NCBI GenBank assembly: GCA_037127315.1 | Contig: JBBBDQ010001188.1 | Location: forward strand, 1,272,001 to 1,336,000 | From: Ascarosepion bandense | Taxonomy: Eukaryota > Mollusca > Cephalopoda > Sepiida > Sepiidae | Length of the DNA: 64,000 nt | Reading direction: 5' to 3' | Shown: piece by piece, positions 45,485 through 59,681 of the stretch | Position numbering within the stretch: the first letter of the stretch is position 1 | Layout: each line of letters begins with the position of its first letter | Made by a program: the position numbers and the translations under genes | The notes under the pieces: model-generated | What the model was told of the DNA's origin: nothing | The model's database searches: none | Seen by the model: the letters and a program-made list of their open reading frames with translations, nothing else

Positions 45485-48400
45485 ACTAGTGAACCCCGAC
45501 GTCTTAGACGCAATGAAGAATCACTTCTACACTGGTGAACCCCGACGTCCAAAGAACACGCACCCTACTTCTACAAATCGTATTTTGGCTACAAGGACGC
45601 AACTATAGAGTATCGGGTAAGAATTGAATTCATTGGTGTCTAATCTATCAGAACATGTTAATTAGAAGACAGTATACGTCTAGGGGCCTACGCGATTAAC
45701 TAAACGTAGCTTAGATATGATGCAAGATCAAATTTATGGAGCCCCCAGTGTGCATTGAAAAAACATCGATTGATATCAAGAAACCGGAAGAGAGTTCTAC
45801 AAGCGAGAGAAGAAACTGTTAACATGGGACTTATAATAATATGAGAAGAAGAAAAAATAATGAAGAAGAGAGAACAATAAGAGAACAGGAATTAAGAAGA
45901 CAGAAAATAACGGTTAACATTGCATTTAAATTTTGAAAGATCAAAGTTTCGTGGAAAGGAAGAAGCCGGAAGAGAGTTCCACAATCGAAAGAAAAAACAG
46001 TTAGCATAATATGAGGAGACGAAAACATAATTAAGGAGAGAGAACAATAAAAGAACAGGAATTAAGAAGACAGAAAATAACGATTAACATTGCATTTAAA
46101 TTTTGAAAGATCAAAGTTGAGTGGAAAGCAAGAAGCCGGAAGAGAGTTCACCAAGCGGGAGAAGAAACTGTTAGCATAGGACTTATAATAATATGAGAAG
46201 AAGAAAATGTAATTAAGGAGAGAGAACAATAAAAGAAGAGAAATTAAGAAGACAGAAAATAATGATTTATGTTGCATTTAAATTTCTGAATATCTCAGTT
46301 GACTGGATAGCAAGAAACCGAAAGAGATTTCCACAATAATGGATCCAAAATGTGTCGCGACTCTAAATCAGCAAAAATAATTTTTGGTCAGCACTAATAA
46401 TTAAATCGATAAAAATATATTAATGCTCATTTCGAATAGATTGCTAGCTATAAGATTATGCGTGGTGGCAAATATCTGGTACCAGGGAGAAATAATGAAC
46501 TATGTGATCTAATGCCGGAAATAACTGGTAATGTCCTCAGGCTTTGGGGCACTCGTCTTCTCGGCTGATTGGTTCGCTTGTTCGGGAACAGAGCCTGCTG
46601 CGATGATGATGTCAAAACGGCACCAATTATGATGACGCCTTCGGGCCGCTAGTCGCGATGATCTCGTCACAGGAGCTCAAGACGTCTGTTAAAACAACGA
46701 ACTCACTGCCTACGCTGTTCTTTGATCCCAGAGATTTACGTTGTGTAAACCCGGTAGACGTATTTTTATCATATCCAGACAGGAACATTTGTGTACACTT
46801 GTGGTTAAAATAAATAATTACGGCAACCCCCTCAAAAAAAAAAAATAAATAAGTTCGAAGATGCCTGGATGAGTTACGAAAGAAGGTCTTTATAATAATA
46901 AAAAATTGATTAATTACAAAAGCAGAGAATACAATTATCGAAACGGAGAGAGGATTCGCTTAAAATATCACAGCATTCAAACTTCAAATAAAACTAAGTC
47001 CTTTCTAAGTTTTATTAAAAATATCAGAGCTTTTCAATTTTTTTATAATAATCAGGCTGTCGATTCTCCAGATAAAAACACGTCTCTTCGGTCTTTATCA
47101 AACTTTGCAGAGGCAGCCAAATAAAAGAGCGATGGGCGGAGGCGGTGTGGGGTCGTTTGATCTTTGTCGCCTAAAAATCTCTCTCCAAACTGATTTTCCT
47201 CGTCAAGTCACCATTTTTATAGTCTTCCCCAATCCTCTTGAGGGATCTATCTGACTCAAAGCTTTTGACCAATGAGATTGTTTTCCACACACACGATTTG
47301 CGGGGAGCCATGGCTCGACGAATGAAATATCAACAGCTCACATGACGTAATGTCTTTCTGTCTTTTTCTTTTCAATTACCTCATCTGTATTACGATTTTA
47401 GAATCTGTTTCCAGGAATCATTTTTCAGGATATAATCTTACCTGACCTCATCAAGGAAATCTTGACGTTTTGTTATGGCTACGGCCATTTTTGAAAATTC
47501 CACTTGGCTCAAAACAATTCGTTTCATATAGGAAAAAAGAAGAAACTATATTTTTTCTTTTTTCTCAATTATCAGCCAATTTCTATATTTTCCGGATATT
47601 ACAAGTACATAATAGTATTAAAAATATCTTTATTTTTTTTTACGTAAGCTCACATTGCAGATTACAATGTAACACAATTAACAATACCACTAGTATCAAT
47701 TTGTCTCACTTATCAGTTAGTTAAGTGCCATACGTAAAACACGCTTGGGCGATCATGTCTCGAAAGAGATATGCCTGACTGGGCAGAAGATTATCCAGCA
47801 GTGGGTTGCCATTGCTTTCTGCGGTAGACTGGTTGCCAGCCAAGGCTATAGAACCCAATCTGTCCTATTATTTATCCCATAACTGGAAGGAACAGACGGA
47901 TTAATACCTTTCCCAAGGGTATTTGCGCGTAAGTGAATGCAATGAATTCAGCTGGAATTCGAACTCGGTTCTCCGATTTCTCGTTCCGAGCCGATATCCA
48001 CTTCACCACAATTGTACTAAACCAAATAACAAAAATATACCGGCGTGGAAATAGGGTTACAGCTTGACAATAGTCTTTATAGTACTTTTCAAAATAAAGA
48101 AACAAGCAAATTTGGCTGCGTGGCATTCGTTATAACAGGCGAAGTTTAATATCTTAATCAAGGACCGCTTAAGAAAGGTGATGTCTAATTGATTGGCAAA
48201 TCCAGCGTATATGTTTTCAAAATATATATATATTATATATATATATATATGTTTTCTGACTGGGTTTATGATTTTGAAAGTGTAACAAACTTAAAGAGAA
48301 AAATCATAAAAGGCCAAAATACTTAAAAAGAAAAAGATCTTAAGTACACTCTGTTAACTTGAACAAGATAAGGTATATTATTTTTAACACCTTCAAAACG

Positions 48401-51400
48401 AAAGAAATTATATGCTTTTCGCCTTAACGCAGGTATCCCCCAGAGCTCTATTTTTAGACATCTTCTTGATAATTTTCATCCACGACCTTCCCGAGTGCGA
48501 CATCTCTCAAATCCGTATCTATGCTGTTGGCACAGCTATTTACTCTTGTCCTGTTAAGTCTGGTCTCTTTTACAAGCTAGACTTAGCAGTTGATCTAAAA
48601 CAAATGATTTAAATCTTCTGTTAACTGAGGCAATAATTTTTTAAAGATTTTAACTTTTTTAAGACAAAACACCTCTGTATTGATCATATGAGAGACCAAT
48701 TTCTCTTTCCTATCAGCATGCAAAACTCTTGAAGAGTCACTCGTTGTGCCTTCTAGGAGTAACTTTTTCTGCTGGCATAAAATAGAAAAATTAAATTGAA
48801 TTCAGTTTGCTTCTAGACAGGTTGGCTTTCTGTGTCATGCAAAAATTCTTTCTCTTCATATTTCGTCTTTAAAATTTATACGTCTGCCATTGGCCCTTGC
48901 TTTGGATATTGCTCCCACACCTTGCCTGCTGTTTCTGCTATATATTTAGAAATTATTAATAAAATTCAAAGATGAATTTGCACTGTTAAAGGTACTTATT
49001 CTACAGACAAGTACAAGAGAAGGAACTACCACAATAGAACTTTTGGTTGCAAAAGCTTAATGATTAGAGAGTTATAATGACCATAATTGTCTGTCTGCTA
49101 TAGTGTCTACTGTAATCCATTAAATGCTGTCTGTTAGAGTGTCTACTAATCCCTGCTGCAAGCGCTTGTTCAGACACAGTTATATTCCTCAAACACACAT
49201 TTATTGGTTTATTGATCATCATCTGACATATCGACTAAGGTCAGTATGCCGTTGCCGTAATCTATCTTCCCTGAGCCTTTTCTCTAAACTCTTTCATAGT
49301 AATTGTTTTGATGATGCATGCAAATGATATTGGGAAAAGTATGAATAACTCAGTTCTCTCGCAAGCTATGGGTTAAATAGAACTTATTGGGTTCTTTAAC
49401 CTTGGTTAGCAACAAGTCTTCCAAAAAAAAAAAATAGGCAACCATCTGCGGGGAAAATCTTATGCCGAGTCAGTCTAGATATTTTAGCATTAATGCAAGT
49501 GCCTCTCAACGTTCTATTCATGGGCATATCATTCAGTCAGGTAAATACCATACGTAATACACGATTGAGCAATCGTGTCTCTTTCGAACTAAGATTGATT
49601 AGGCAGAATATAAATCCGCTGTAGGTTGCTATTTCTCTCAGCGGTAAACCCGTTTGCAACCAGGGCAATAAAACAAAGATTATTCAGCTATTTAAGTCAG
49701 TTAACTGCCATACATGTTACACGCCTAGGCAATCATGTCTCTTCCGGTCTATAGCTGACTAGGCAGAAGATTATCACGCAGTAAGCTGCCATTACATTCT
49801 GCGGTAGACCAGTCGCTAATGAAGGCTATAAAACTCAATCTGTCCTGCTATACAAGAAAGTCAGTTAAGTGTCATATATAATACACACTTGGGCGATCAT
49901 GTCTCTTACGAACTATGGTTGACTAGTTATAATATTATCACATAGTAAATTGCCATTTCTATCTGCGGTAGACCAGTCGCCAATCAAGGGTATAGAACGC
50001 AATCTGTCCTGCTATACATGAAAGTTAGTTAAGTGCCATATATAATACACGCTTAGGCGATCATGTCCCTTTCTGTTTATTGCTGACTAGGCAGAAAATT
50101 ATCACGCAGTAAGCTGCCATTACATTCTGCGGTAGACCAGTCGCTAAAGAAGGCTATAAAACTCAATCTGTCCTGCTATACAAGAAAGTCAATTAAGTGT
50201 CGTTTATAATATACGCTTGGGTGATCATGTCTCTTTTGGTCTATTGCTGACTAGGCAGAAGATTACTACGAAGTAAGTTGCCATTTTTTTTGCGGTAGAC
50301 CAGTCGCCAATCAAGGCTATAAAACTTAATTTGTCCTACTATACAAGAAAGTCATTTTATGCCATATATAATATACACTTAGGTGATCACGTCTCTTTTG
50401 GTCTATGGCTGACTATGCAGGAGTTTATCACGCAGCAAGTAGCCATTTGTTTCTGCTGTAGCCCAGTCGCCAATCAAGGCTATAGAACTCAATCTGTCCT
50501 GCTATACAAGAAAGACAGTCAAGTACCATACATAATACACGCTTGGGTAATAATGTCTCTTTCTGTCTATGGCTGAATTGGCGGAAGTTTATCAAGCAGC
50601 AAGTAGCCATTTATTTCTGCCGTAGACCAGTCGCCAATCAAGGCCATAAAACCCAATATCTCATACTATACAAGAAAGACAGTCAAGTACCATACATAAT
50701 ACACGCTTGCGTAATAATGTCTCTTTCGGTCTATGTCTGAATTGGCAGGAGTTTATCACGCAGCAAGTAGCCATTTGTTTCTGCTGTAGACCAGTCGCCA
50801 ATCAAGGCTATAGGACTCAATCTGTCCTGCTATACAATAAAGTCAATTAAGCGCCATACATAATACACGCTTGGGCGATCATGTCTCTTTCTGTCTATGG
50901 CAGACTAAGCAGAATATTATCATGCAGTAAGTTGACATTTCTTTCTGAGTTAGATCAGTCGCCAATCAAGGCAATAAAAATAAATCTCTCCTGCTATACA
51001 AGAAAGTCTGTTTAGTGCCATACATAATAAACGCTTGGGCGATCATGTCTCTTTTGCTTTATTGCTGATTAGGCAGATTATCACGCAGTAAGTAGCCATT
51101 TAATTCTGCGGTAGACCAGTCGAAAAACAATCCTACAAAACTCAATCTCTCCTGCTATACAAGAAAGAGAGTCAAATGCCATACATAATAGAGGCTTGGG
51201 TGATCATGTCTCTTTTAGTCTATGGCTTACTGAGCAGATTATCACTCATTAAATAGCCATATATTTCTGCGGTAGACCAGTCGCTAATCGAGGCTATAGA
51301 ACTCAATCTGTCCTGCTATACAAGAAAATCAGTGAAGTGTCATACATAATACACGCTTGGGCAATCATGTCTCTTTCGGTCTATGGCTGACTAGACAGAA

Positions 51401-53305
51401 GATTATCACGCAGTACGTAGCCATTTATTTCTGCAGTAAACTAGTCGCCAACCAAGGCAATAGAACTGAATCTGTCCTACTATACAAGAAAAGCAGTGAA
51501 GTGCCATTTATAATACACGCTTGGGCAATCATGTCTCTTCCGGTCTATGGCTGACTAGGCAGAAGATTATCACGCAGTAAGTAGCCATTTATTTCTGCGG
51601 TAAACCAGTCGCCAATCAAGGCCCTAAAACTCAATCTGTCATGCTATACAAGAAAGACAGTTAAGTACCATACATAATACACGCTTGGGTAATAATTTCT
51701 CTTTCGGTCTGTGGCTGAATTGGCAGTAGTTTATCACGCAGCAAGTAGCCATTTATATCTGCCGTAGACAAGTCGCCAATCAAGGCTATAGAAGTGAATC
51801 TGTCATGCTATACAAGAAAGACAGTCAAGTACCATACATAATACACGCTTGGGTAATAATGTCTCTTTCGGTCTATGTCTGAATTGGCAGTAGTTTATCA
51901 CGCAGCAAGTAGCCATTTATATCTGCCGGAGACCAGTCGCCAATCAAGGCTATAGAAGTGAATCTGTCATGCTATACAAGAAAGACAGTCAAGTACCATA
52001 CATAATACACGCTTGGGTAATAATGTCTCTTTCGGTCTATGTCTTAATTGGCAGGAGTTTATCACGCAGCAAGTAGCCATTTATTTCTGCCGTAGACCAG
52101 TCACCAATCAAGGCTATAGAACTCAATCTGTACTACAATACATGAAAGTCAGTGAAGCGAAATTCATAATACATGCTTTAGCAATCATGTCTCTTTCGTT
52201 CTATGGCTGACTAGGCCGAAGACTATCACGCAGTAAGTTGCCATTTATTTCTGTGGTAGACCAGTCGCCAATCAAGGCTATAAAACTCAATCTGTCCTGC
52301 TATACATGAAAGTCAGTTAAGTGCCATATATAATACACGCTTGGGCGATCATGTCTCTTTCGTTCCATGACTGACTAGGTAGAAAATTTTCATGCAATAT
52401 GTTGCCATTTTTCTTCTGCGTAGACCGGTTGACACCGAAGTCTTTAAAACCGAATCTTTTTTGCTATTTAATCTTTAGCTACCTTGTAGGGAATATCTGT
52501 TGCAAATGCTTTTATTTTCAAATTGTAACAAGCAGACGACTGTTGTCTTAGTTTAATTTTGATGCTGTATTAATTTTTCGTTTATATTTTAGAGATTTCT
52601 CATAAAATGTTGATTGTTTGAAAATATATTTTGAACAGCATGCATAAACAACGCGCACATCACGAAGAACCTAAGTCTGGTGCAAAAGCAATTTACTCTC
52701 TTTCAACGAAAATGGTTTGTAGCCTCCATGATTGTTAGACTTAAATCCAATGGACGATTTGAATGATCCATCCTCGAGTCAAAGTCACTCATACATTTAC
52801 GGAACCAATGGTGAAATTTATCCATAAGTTTCTTAATTTCCAGCCAAATTTGTTCTTTAAAATATTAAATGCAATGTTAATCGTTATTTTCCTTTTTTCT
52901 AATTCTGTTCTTTTACTGTTTTCTCTGATTAAGAGTGTCTTTTGTCATTTTCTGAAATAGACTTTACTCCTTAGTAGCACAGGGGCTTAATTCCCTTTAA
53001 ATGTAAGAGAAGAATACTTACAGTAAGATTGTTGGGGTTCATGTCGGATCCACTTCCCTGTACAATATAAAATAAATTATTATAAAAATATATATGCGAT
53101 ACAAAATCATCATTAAATTCAAGTAAATTATTATAGGTATTATACATTATTTGTAAATTTTTGTTATTAATTTAATTCCATCTTATATTATAAATTTCTA
53201 TTCCAACTCACTGGGTCTATACACTCTTCATTAATATTATTTGTTTTTATTATTTGTTTTATTCAATCTTATTATTTTTGCTTTTTGTCTACAAAAATCT
53301 GAGTC

Positions 53306-53356
<51 letters not shown>

Positions 53357-53443
53357 TTAAGAAAGTGATAAAAATTGATTGGATGATATGAAGTCATTGA
53401 TATGTTTAGAATGACAAATATAAAAACACTGAGATAGAAAAGT

Positions 53444-53499
<56 letters not shown>

Positions 53500-53637
53500 C
53501 AATCCAGGTAAAGAGGATCTAAGGTTTTACGATTTTAAGTTCCCTCGCATTTATTTTTTTATAAACAGTGCTCAATACAATAAATATTGTAGAGCATAAT
53601 ATAATAATATTATACACACACACACACACACACACAT

Positions 53638-53670
<33 letters not shown>

Positions 53671-55724
53671 ATTATTACGTTAGAACATGTACAAACTACA
53701 AACTACGACAAAATTGTTCATTTTGTTCGACATTTAAAGAACAATGTCTAATCAGTTAGTTAATAATGATGGTAACAAGTATTTTATTGAAAAGAAATAT
53801 TGAAAAAACACCACTTCCCTTTATTTTTGGAAATTAGTTTGTACGAGATAAAACGATATCAAAAATTGGGGAAAGAAAGAGGAAAGAAAATATCAGAAAA
53901 TATGATGAGAAATCAAGAAAAGCAAAAGAAAGAAGAAAAGGAAAAATACAGAAGAAATAGAAAGTGAAGAGGAAAATAAGTGAGAAAATACAGAGAGGAA
54001 AGAGCAAATGGAAATGACTAAGAGAGAGAAATTTTAAATTTTGTCCGGAAGTAGGATGTGGTTTCCGGCTTTCTATTTTCCAATCTTTTCACTTTTCCTT
54101 TTTGTTTATTTTTTTTTTCAATTGGAGTAGATAGACTGAACTATCGACCGGTTCACACTCCACCCACGTCTATTGAACAGGTGTAGAGACTCATCCCTTG
54201 TTCCCTGTTTAGGATGTGGTTTCCGGCTTTCTCTTTTCCAATCTTTTTACTCTTGTTTTTTCAATTAGAGTAGATAGTCTGAACTATCGCCCGGTTCACA
54301 CTCCAGCCACGTCTATTGAACAGGTGTAGAGGCTCATCCCTTGTTCCCTGTTTAGGATGTGGTTTCCGGCTTTCTCTTTTCCAATCTTTTTCACTTTTCC
54401 TTTTTGTTTATTTTTTTTTCAATTGGAGTAGAGAGACTGAACTATCGCCCGGTTCACATTACACCCACGTCTATTGAACAGGTGTAGAAGCTCATCCCTT
54501 GTTCCCTGTTTAGGATGTGGTTTCCGGCTTTCTCTTTTCCAATCTTTTACTCTTTTTTTTTCAATTAGAGTCGATAGACTGAACTATCGCCCGGTTCACA
54601 CTCCACCCTCGTCTATTGAACAGGTGTAGAGGCTCATCCCTTGTTCCCTGTTTAGGATGTGCTTTCCGGCTTTCTCTTTTCCAGTCTTTTCACTCTTACG
54701 TAGCCCCCTGCACACCAGTGGCCTTACCACCTTGCCCGGGGTGATATGATAAAAAAAAAACTGAATTTCAGACAGATATTGACATCGGTTACAAGGTGTC
54801 TGGGCTAAATTCTTTTGGTATATAAAAAAGAATTGTACTTCTATAAAGAAAATGAAAAGAAAGAGGAAATGCACAGAAGGAATAGAAAAACTAAATATAG
54901 ATTCTCCATATTCTAAAGTAAGAAGTAATGAATATTCATTGCTCTATTGAGCACTGTTTTAAATTAATGTTTTCATCTTTGAAATTATTTACTTCATTCT
55001 CATTCATTTGGAAATTATATATATATATATATATATATTTGAGTATTTAGGCAGTAACTTTTTTTTAAACGTGTCATATTAAATAAATTGCGAACATAAT
55101 GTCTGCTCATTTTGCAATAAAATCCGTACATATTCACGGATAATCTTTCGCATATTACAACTAAAAGATGTCAGAAATGAGCTGTAACGTTGACAGATGG
55201 TATTATCATTCATTTCTCAAGGGACCCAAGTACTTTCAATCTCTTTCCGAGATCATCTTCAGGGGTGTGAGTTATGGTAACAAAAAATAACTGTCAAAAA
55301 TCTGTGTTGCTAAAAATTACTGTACATTTTTTTCTGCTTCAAATGTAACGGTTGACAAATTGCTTAGCATTCATTAAAACTGGAAACTTATCCGAAATGG
55401 TATTTTTAATACGCTCTCATGTCATATCCATGCACGTGTTAAAGCATGAAAAAACTGTTCTTTTTACAAACATTTTAGAACATTACTACAATATTCATAG
55501 CTAATTCTCTTAATTGACGGCTTAAGTGTTTTAATGGATATTGCCTCGCGAATCTGTCGTTTGCTTCTGCTGTTTATTTCCTGTAAACTAGTTGTATTAT
55601 CGACCATTATTTTTTTGTATTGTATTTTTGTATTGTGAATGTAGACAGGAATGTTGTTGTAGATGTCTAGAAATGGATTTTATTAAAAAATAAGCAGACG
55701 TTATGTTTGCAATTTATTTAATCT

Positions 55725-55793
<69 letters not shown>

Positions 55794-56303
55794 TAATTAA
55801 TATATATATATTAATCGTATCACCCCGAGCAAGGCGGTAACGCCACTGATGTGCAGGGTGCTACGTAATAGTGAAAAGATCGTAAAAGAGAAAGCCGGAA
55901 ACCATATCCTAAACAGAGCCTCTTAACCTGTTCAATAGACAAGGGTGGAGTGTGAACCGGGCGATATATATATATATAGTCATCCGCAGACAAATTTGTT
56001 TCGCTGCATCAAAGCTCTTCAGTACGGTTAGATAGCCGATTGCTTTTTACCTAGGATTGAACCACGAACGAATTAGCGTCAGTCGGCGATTCTGCCTCTG
56101 AGATATGGACTCTCGGTAGAAGGGGGCAGACCTTTTAGCGTGTATATTATCATTATACCTGCCCAATAGCTGAGAGTGTTCTAATTCATTGCTGAATGAA
56201 CGATGCGTAGATGCTAGAGTAGCTACTGTTTTTATAAAGTCTACCATTCCTCCAGAACTCTAAATCAGGGTGTGAGAGCGTAAATAGGCTTGCATGTGGA
56301 TGA

Positions 56304-56375
<72 letters not shown>

Positions 56376-56473
56376 AGTTTCTGAAAGGTTTTTTCTGTTG
56401 CTGAGGTAATGTGTTGTCCCCCGTGGGGATCTTCATATCGAAATGGCCATTCAACATCTTTGAATTAATCCTG

Positions 56474-56570
<97 letters not shown>

Positions 56571-56575
56571 CTATG

Positions 56576-56616
<41 letters not shown>

Positions 56617-56951
56617 TATAGTAATTACAATAACAATAGTAACAGAACCAACTCTTCCAAACTAGTATTAATTAAGCTATAATTTAAACAAGCCACCGAG
56701 AACGAACTCGGAGGGAAAATAAGGGGAAGTAAAAAAAGAAACAAACGAAGTACATGAACAAAAAGTCAAGTACCCGTAAGAAGGAAAAAAACCAAGACGA
56801 AAACCCTAAAACTAAAGCGCTCAATACGAAAGTAGAGCAACAAAGACAGAAAATCTAAGCAAGAGCCAACAAACCTACCTAAGAGCCAATTTACCCTGAC
56901 GAGCCGTAGGGTGAAACCTAGGTAGGTTTGTTGGCTCTTGCTTAGATTTTC

Positions 56952-56993
<42 letters not shown>

Positions 56994-58325
56994 TCATCCA
57001 CATACAAGCCTGTTTCGCTGTATTTTAGTTAATCAGTGTGGCTAGACCGATTTGGTGTTAGTCGAAATGCCTATTGTTTAAGCTATCGGTGCATGGCTGA
57101 GAGACAAGGAAATTTTAGTGTGTTGTATATAAGCATTATATACACGCGCCAGTGGCCGGGAGAACTTAATTAATTACTGAAGATTAATATATATGTTTTA
57201 AAAAAGAAGTCATGAGTAATGCTATATTTTTTTTCATATGCGTTTAGTCCTGAGATGGACTTTATCAAAGCAAAGTTAAGCAATTAATTTATATTTTGGG
57301 GTGGGTAGATAACGGCCATCAGAAATCGGAACACGTAGCCGAGAAAAATATATCTTTCCTCGTGTCTTCTTTATTTACCATACGAATTAAAACTGAATAT
57401 ACTTTTACACACACCCATACACACGTTTATATATATATATTTTTAATCGTTTTACCCCAAGCAACGTGGCTACACCGCTGATGCGCAGGGGCTACATAAG
57501 AGTAAAAGATTAGATAGGAGGAGAGTGAAGAGAAAGACGACCAGTTACATGCAGTGTCAGAGACAAGAGCAAGAGAAAGATGGGAATACAGGTGTGATGA
57601 CAGCTGCAAATGTAGAGCGAAAGGAAAAGATATACAGGCTGATGTAGAACGAACTAAAGTTAAGTGGTTAAGAGAAGGGTATTGACATTGCATTTATATT
57701 CCTGGAGGTTGTAGCCGTCAGGAAAGCAAGAATATGGAAGAGAGTTCCACAGGAAGGATGTGCAAGAAAAGAATCTGATGGAGTAGAATTGTCGTCTTCA
57801 TTTGGTTGATCTAACTGTTAATGGGTGGGACCCAGTTGCCAGCCTGGTTGCACGAGTAAACTTCTGTGGCAGGGGCACCAGTGACTTAAGTTCGTCAGAG
57901 CAGAATCCATGAAAATGTCTATAGAACAAAGGGAAGCCACATTCCGTCGGTGAGAAAGTGGCTAGAGTCGAGCCGCCAAGTCGGTACCTACACATTACTG
58001 ATTCTCCTTTGGAGCCTATCAAGATCACTGAGATGAACAGAGGGGGCGACTGATCATATATGACAGCAGTATTCCATGCACAGAGGGATGGTTGATTCGT
58101 ATTAATGCAGGATGTATTCAGGCTGAAAAAACCTCCTGACCTGACACAGTGACCCAACCTTAATAGCAGTGGATTTAGATATTGATTCAATATAAATGGT
58201 TCCACTTGAGAGCAGAAGAGAGGGTAAGGACGAGGAGGCGAAGTATATTGCTCTCAGGGAGACTCGTTTGGTCCATGCTTATGGGAGGCAGGAGAGGTTG
58301 CCTGTGATGACTAACAGACAGATTC

Positions 58326-58396
<71 letters not shown>

Positions 58397-58559
58397 CGTG
58401 TGTTTGTTTGTGTGTGTGTGTCTGTGTGCGTGTTTTGTAAACGAAGTAAGAGAGATTGATTTGGATATATGACTTAGATGTATAGAGTGAGAGGGAATTG
58501 AATAGACAGTTAGATATAAACAGACTGCTATAGATAGATAGATAGATAGATAGATAGAC

Positions 58560-58602
<43 letters not shown>

Positions 58603-58634
58603 GACGAGACTGAGATAGATAGATATATACAGAC

Positions 58635-58698
<64 letters not shown>

Positions 58699-58736
58699 GA
58701 CGAGACTCAGATAGATAGATAGATATATACAGACTG

Positions 58737-58794
<58 letters not shown>

Positions 58795-58805
58795 GAACAG
58801 ACTGG

Positions 58806-58863
<58 letters not shown>

Positions 58864-59640
58864 CTCACCCAGAAGCGACCGTTCTTGGCATGGAAATACC
58901 TCATGTAATCGTGCATGATTTCATAGAAGCAGTCGCAGATATAATCAATTCTAAACATGTCCATATTATTTTTGCCATAGAAACCTGAAAAAGAAATACC
59001 AAATAATTATCATACAATTATTCTTGATTATTTTCATTTAATTATTCGAGACCCTGCTTGAAAACTTAGTTTTCATGACTCAGGACCGTGTAATCTACAG
59101 GTTATAGGGGGTTTCAGGAAGTGGGTAAGAGAAGAATGAGAATAATGATGAGAGTGAAGTGGACGGAGAGAATAGCATGAAGGAAGGGATGCAGGTTAAT
59201 GAGATAGGAGATGACGATTGACTTTATATTTAAATTCTTGCAGATTGTAGCTGTCGGAGAAGCATAGTAAACGAAAGCGAATTCCACAAGCGGGAATTGC
59301 GAGAATTTTGACGGCAGGGGTACACTCGCTGAGTATATACGCATTGAATTGCGTGATTTTATAAATGTGTCTGTATTTATTGCATAGTCGTGTTTGTCAT
59401 ATTCCATTAGTAATGTTCGTGTTTATAATTTGATTGCAGTGGAAGTGTTTATATCCGAGTCTATACGTATTAAATTGGTCGAGTTTATACATAAGTCTAC
59501 AGGTAACAAATTGGTCGAGTTTATACATAAGTCTACAGGTAACAAATTGGTCGAATTTATTCGTAGATATACATGTATAAAATTAGCTGGTTTTATATGT
59601 TTTTATAGGCACTGAATTGTATTTGCACGAAAAGAAATGG

Positions 59641-59681
<41 letters not shown>

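Noticed and set aside
46906..47124. 72-codon plus-strand frame in an intron
   Set aside because: No motif, homologous segment or splice context seen; length is within chance in AT-rich DNA.
49537..52460. Regular repeat with spacers, as a possible CRISPR array
   Set aside because: The whole 164-bp unit is conserved with no unique spacers, it matches a SINE, and the genome is eukaryotic.
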